DNA of 24,362 bases from CAYJIX01 sp964370375 (GTDB lineage Bacteria; Desulfobacterota; Desulfovibrionia; Desulfovibrionales; Desulfovibrionaceae), in NCBI GenBank assembly GCA_964370375.1, contig CAYJIX010000034.1, forward strand, positions 1 through 24,362, written 5' to 3'. Shown in pieces: positions 23,501 to 24,362 of the stretch. The notes under the pieces are model-generated. The model was given only the letters and a program-made list of their open reading frames with translations. It had not been told where the DNA came from and made no database searches. Every line of letters starts with the position of its first letter. Position 1 is the first letter of the stretch. Made by a program: the position numbers and the translations under genes.

Positions 23501-23631
23501 ATGCAGGCGCAAAGACCTGTAATTTTTAAGTTTTTACGCATGGGGCTTGAAAATCTGTTCAAGAAGTTACATTTATGAAGAACAGCACTATAACGACGAA
23601 TAAGATTACCAATGGCATTTTTGCTTTGCAT
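20539..23631 (-). CDS. Autotransporter with Pmp-like GGAI/FxxN repeats
   Basis: This 1030-aa outer-membrane protein has a signal sequence (hydrophobic core LKITGLCACIALAPLLNAHA at 35-54, cleavage near AHA), a beta-helical passenger and a C-terminal translocator barrel (about 745-1030, ending FTFEF). Residues ~193-420 contain about eight units pairing F(I/V)xN with GGA(I/V/L), for example FIGNSATNNGGAI, FIGNTSLAHGGAV, FVGNSAMDGGGAL. These are the two motifs of chlamydial polymorphic membrane proteins, which are surface adhesins. An extra 30-residue stretch precedes the usual signal start (M31), but only the ATG at 23631 has a ribosome site, a G8 tract. A second G8 tract encodes G369-G371. Both suggest phase-variable expression. 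Function as adhesin is inferred. Confidence 0.93.
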   Translation of the reverse strand: MQSKNAIGNLIRRYSAVLHKCNFLNRFSSPMRKNLKITGLCACIALAPLLNAHAASLSSSDYYVIEETKENTDYYTTFDLLKNDISTNFGFLFKAGPGSTATFTTPVSLANALILQDNPNYTIASGSGGLHDFSMDIAGENVAYTVTAPSLSSARIGALTTNISGDVFYGLTSATRSGAIEVNTDNVNIDGTFIANTAGALGGAITLWGVNNITASGTFIGNSATNNGGAIYVQYGNNSLINGVFIGNTSLAHGGAVANAATLDSIEGLFIGNSAKQFGGAVFNNSNNYIHSIEGIFIANQSLDVKDDSLSTPYLPGGGAIFNGDRGVIDSIDASFIGNTANHAGGALINRGFINALNGIFVGNSAMDGGGALYNFSASNGEQAQIYALDASFINNKTTGATGAGGAIWTNRDLDFQADNRVNIFSGNTDSSGYNAIYVDDSNHDLFVSLNFAMLGTGGFIMNDSIRSNGIDFYDVNISGNNSENNVFMLNNTISEVKTLRLENSTLRMGSTTHDGQDFSGIIYTRNAFFGEGSIFEAPIDNGPVVVSSGGYLYIDDDAKLNLVGTAPTGSSVTIAEGFTRYIPTSGWSDSNLTYTSPTSLQQITTSSFDFDTGTFSVTIDHNSSAGILEDYVHMQSSVADFLSHTNADVDTLHTGSLLLSRAADTRYIGRDNPMLATNTIEGILHLSYLAGLNKTGQDIALASANSVQTRLGSRDFGTTKGEEPVVTMHKTVENTDNAGLPAGSPIEESNIQNGFALWLSPLFMHTTTNGYEIGNFEHSRNTDLGGLSLGGDYTFDEKYRLGLAFNVGSGHTYSQGDFTTTKNDFEFWNVSLYGGLYNGNLALLADVGLSNVYGEVNQELPASMQTNLTADTTSTVWTAGVRAEYTSYNDFVDVTPYLSARYTYVQTDEYSIENDGMIMNDDGQGLCSFLAGVSLAKEITSQSGWIFSPKLDLGVVLTMGDLDTIGSASSADGSATFTYTLQNTDRVAFKGGAGLKVAKDDFSMGLNYNVLASTHEMGHTLNAVFTFEF
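22520..22527 (-). repeat. G8 tract in the autotransporter passenger
   Basis: Eight G on the coding strand (complement of C8) encode Gly-Gly-Gly at residues 369-371 in the seventh repeat unit (DGGGALYN). Loss or gain of one base would truncate the protein before its barrel. In the present sequence it is in frame (ON). Confidence 0.9.
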
Positions 23632-23633
23632 AT

Positions 23634-23641
23634 CCCCCCCC
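23634..23641 (-). repeat. G8 tract at the autotransporter ribosome site
   Basis: The sequence AAAAAGGGGGGGGATATG places eight G two bases before the start codon, serving as the only ribosome-binding sequence. Length changes would alter the spacing or the first transcribed bases. Confidence 0.9.
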
Positions 23642-23655
23642 TTTTTATAATACTA

Positions 23656-23685
23656 TTTATACGTTTAAATATAACATTGTGTCAA
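23656..23685 (-). promoter_or_regulatory. Autotransporter promoter
   Basis: TTGACA (complement of 23680-23685) and TATAAA (complement of 23656-23661) are 18 bases apart on the minus strand. Transcription should start near 23648, giving a leader of only about 15-20 bases that includes the G8 tract. Confidence 0.75.
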
Positions 23686-23735
23686 GATGAAGGCTTTTGG
23701 CACGCTAGTATTGTTTAAAGTCTAAAACGTCTTGA

Positions 23736-23784
23736 GTTAGTGGGTAGTGGTTAGTGGGTAGTGGTTAGTGGGTAGTGGGTAGTG
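23736..23784. repeat. Seven 7-bp tandem repeats, G(T/G)TAGTG
   Basis: The order is GTTAGTG GGTAGTG three times, then a final GGTAGTG, exactly 49 bases. A reverse-complement version, TAACCACTATCCACTAA, follows at 23842-23858, so the region can fold back on itself. Confidence 0.92.
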
Positions 23785-23841
23785 AATAAGGTACTTTCAT
23801 CGCTAAAATATTACTTTCGTGCGCGAAGCGCGCGCCATAAT

Positions 23842-23876
23842 TAACCACTATCCACTAAAAACTGACCACTCCACTA
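23842..23876. repeat. Inverted partner of the 7-bp repeats
   Basis: TAACCACTATCCACTAA at 23842-23858 is the reverse complement of TTAGTGGATAGTGGTTA, which differs by one base from the tandem-repeat sequence TTAGTGGGTAGTGGTTA. A further degenerate piece (GACCACTCCACTAA) reaches 23877. Confidence 0.75.
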
Positions 23877-23918
23877 ATAAAAGCGTTTAGAGTTTACAAG
23901 CTCCTAGATAGTCGAAGC

Positions 23919-23946
23919 TGAAAAACGCACTATCATGCGTTTTTCA
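23919..23946. terminator. Perfect 11-bp hairpin, possible bidirectional terminator
   Basis: TGAAAAACGCA pairs with TGCGTTTTTCA around the loop CTATCA. The T5 run is inside the stem end, so it may terminate weakly in both directions. Its core matches the hairpin at 20490-20533, which favours a dispersed repeat. Confidence 0.55.
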
Positions 23947-24249
23947 AAAAGACACGCCCCTTCAAATACCCCTTTGGGGACGTCAGAAGTGAATTCTGGC
24001 ATTGAACAAGTAGTTTTCAGTATAAAGCGGCTTTGATTATATCTTTTTCTGAGTGGCAAGTTGCAAATCCACACATTAAAAAGGTGAAACATGGATTTGA
24101 ATTGAGCTTGTGTAAGGGCAAAAAATTCTTTGCTCTTTATCTTTCTTGAATATAGAATGATTCATATTATACGCTATAAGACCGTAGTGTTCTTTTTTAC
24201 TAGACGGACTTTATAAAAGTGATTACTTTTTTTGCTAGGAGTATAGTGT

Positions 24250-24362
24250 ATGCCAACCTTGCTTATTATTGGTCAGTATCGTTTTTTCTTCTTTAGCAAT
24301 GAAGGCAATGAGCCGGCTCACGTTCATGTGGAGTGTGGTAACGGTCTTGCTAAATTTTGGCT
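24250..24362 (+). CDS. DUF4160-family protein, partial
   Basis: The first 37 codons (MPTLLIIGQYRFFFFSNEGN, then EPAHVHVECGNGLAKFW) match the N-terminus of DUF4160 proteins: RFFFFSNEGNEPAHVHV is the family signature with conserved EPxHVHV. AGGAG lies 9 bases before the ATG. The gene is cut by the window end. DUF4160 genes are often followed by DUF2442 genes and have been proposed to be toxin-antitoxin-like; the partner, if any, lies outside. Confidence 0.85.
   Translation, partial: MPTLLIIGQYRFFFFSNEGNEPAHVHVECGNGLAKFW

Larger units (their letters stand above)
23632..24249. other. Non-coding region upstream of autotransporter
   Basis: Besides the promoter it carries a 49-bp tandem repeat, a matching inverted copy, a GC-rich palindrome (GCGC-GAA-GCGC near 23821-23831), an 11-bp hairpin at 23919-23946 and repeat-like DNA to about 24010. 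A 62-codon minus frame (23904-24092) runs through the hairpin and is probably not a gene. About 24110-24140 can form a weak hairpin (AAGGGCAAA/TTTGCTCTT). Confidence 0.5.

Noticed and set aside
23736..23876. Tandem units considered as a CRISPR array
   Set aside because: Units are 7 bp with no spacers and there are no cas genes.
23904..24092. 62-codon minus frame upstream of the autotransporter
   Set aside because: It contains a perfect hairpin shared with a non-coding region at 20490-20533; probably repeat DNA.

Overview
The window reads like the chromosome of a Gram-negative anaerobe, most probably a gut-type Desulfovibrionaceae relative. That placement is inferred from remembered family resemblance (NadA/NadC, FCD-type GntR regulator, HMA-type P-ATPase locus, YjiH/YjiG, YccF, autotransporter). 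No rRNA or tRNA gene was seen, so it is not proven. Most genes lie on the minus strand.

Layout. (1) 1-2.6 kb: the DNA-packaging end of a prophage or remnant (small and large terminase subunits and a GNAT-like protein), cut by the left window edge. (2) 2.6-3.15 kb: non-coding DNA with repeat-like sequence and a 19/20 inverted repeat. (3) 3.2-6.1 kb: a nadC-nadA NAD-biosynthesis operon and an FCD-family regulator. (4) 6.4-10.0 kb: an unknown 101-aa gene under a possible Fur-type box, then a three-gene metal-transport locus (small membrane protein, P-type ATPase with an atypical ion-site motif, stand-alone HMA protein). (5) 9.9-14.7 kb: a mosaic. A ~1.28-kb segment (3' end of the HMA gene plus a gene for a PP-loop ATPase with a QueC-like cysteine cluster) is present twice. 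The first PP-loop copy is frameshifted at a homopolymer and the second is intact. Around them are a small secreted Sel1-like protein, a lipoprotein, a 28-codon HxlR remnant and an ABM-domain gene also broken at a homopolymer. (6) 14.9-18.7 kb: yjiG, yjiH, menE, menB and a menI-like thioesterase. The Men proteins resemble Bacteroidota versions. (7) 18.9-20.2 kb: YccF and a SAM-dependent methyltransferase. (8) 20.4-23.7 kb: a 1030-aa autotransporter with Chlamydia Pmp-like GGA(I/V/L)/FxxN repeats and two G8 tracts, one in the ribosome-binding site and one inside the passenger. (9) 23.7-24.36 kb: a 7-bp tandem repeat, hairpins, and the start of a DUF4160 gene cut by the right edge.

The strongest observations are the two G8 tracts of the autotransporter, which suggest phase variation; the duplicated PP-loop gene, with one dead (or switchable) copy and a 195-bp stretch of perfect identity; and the second, independent 7-A frameshift in the ABM gene. 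No confidently new multi-gene system is visible. The PP-loop/QueC-like family is the best candidate for unknown biochemistry.
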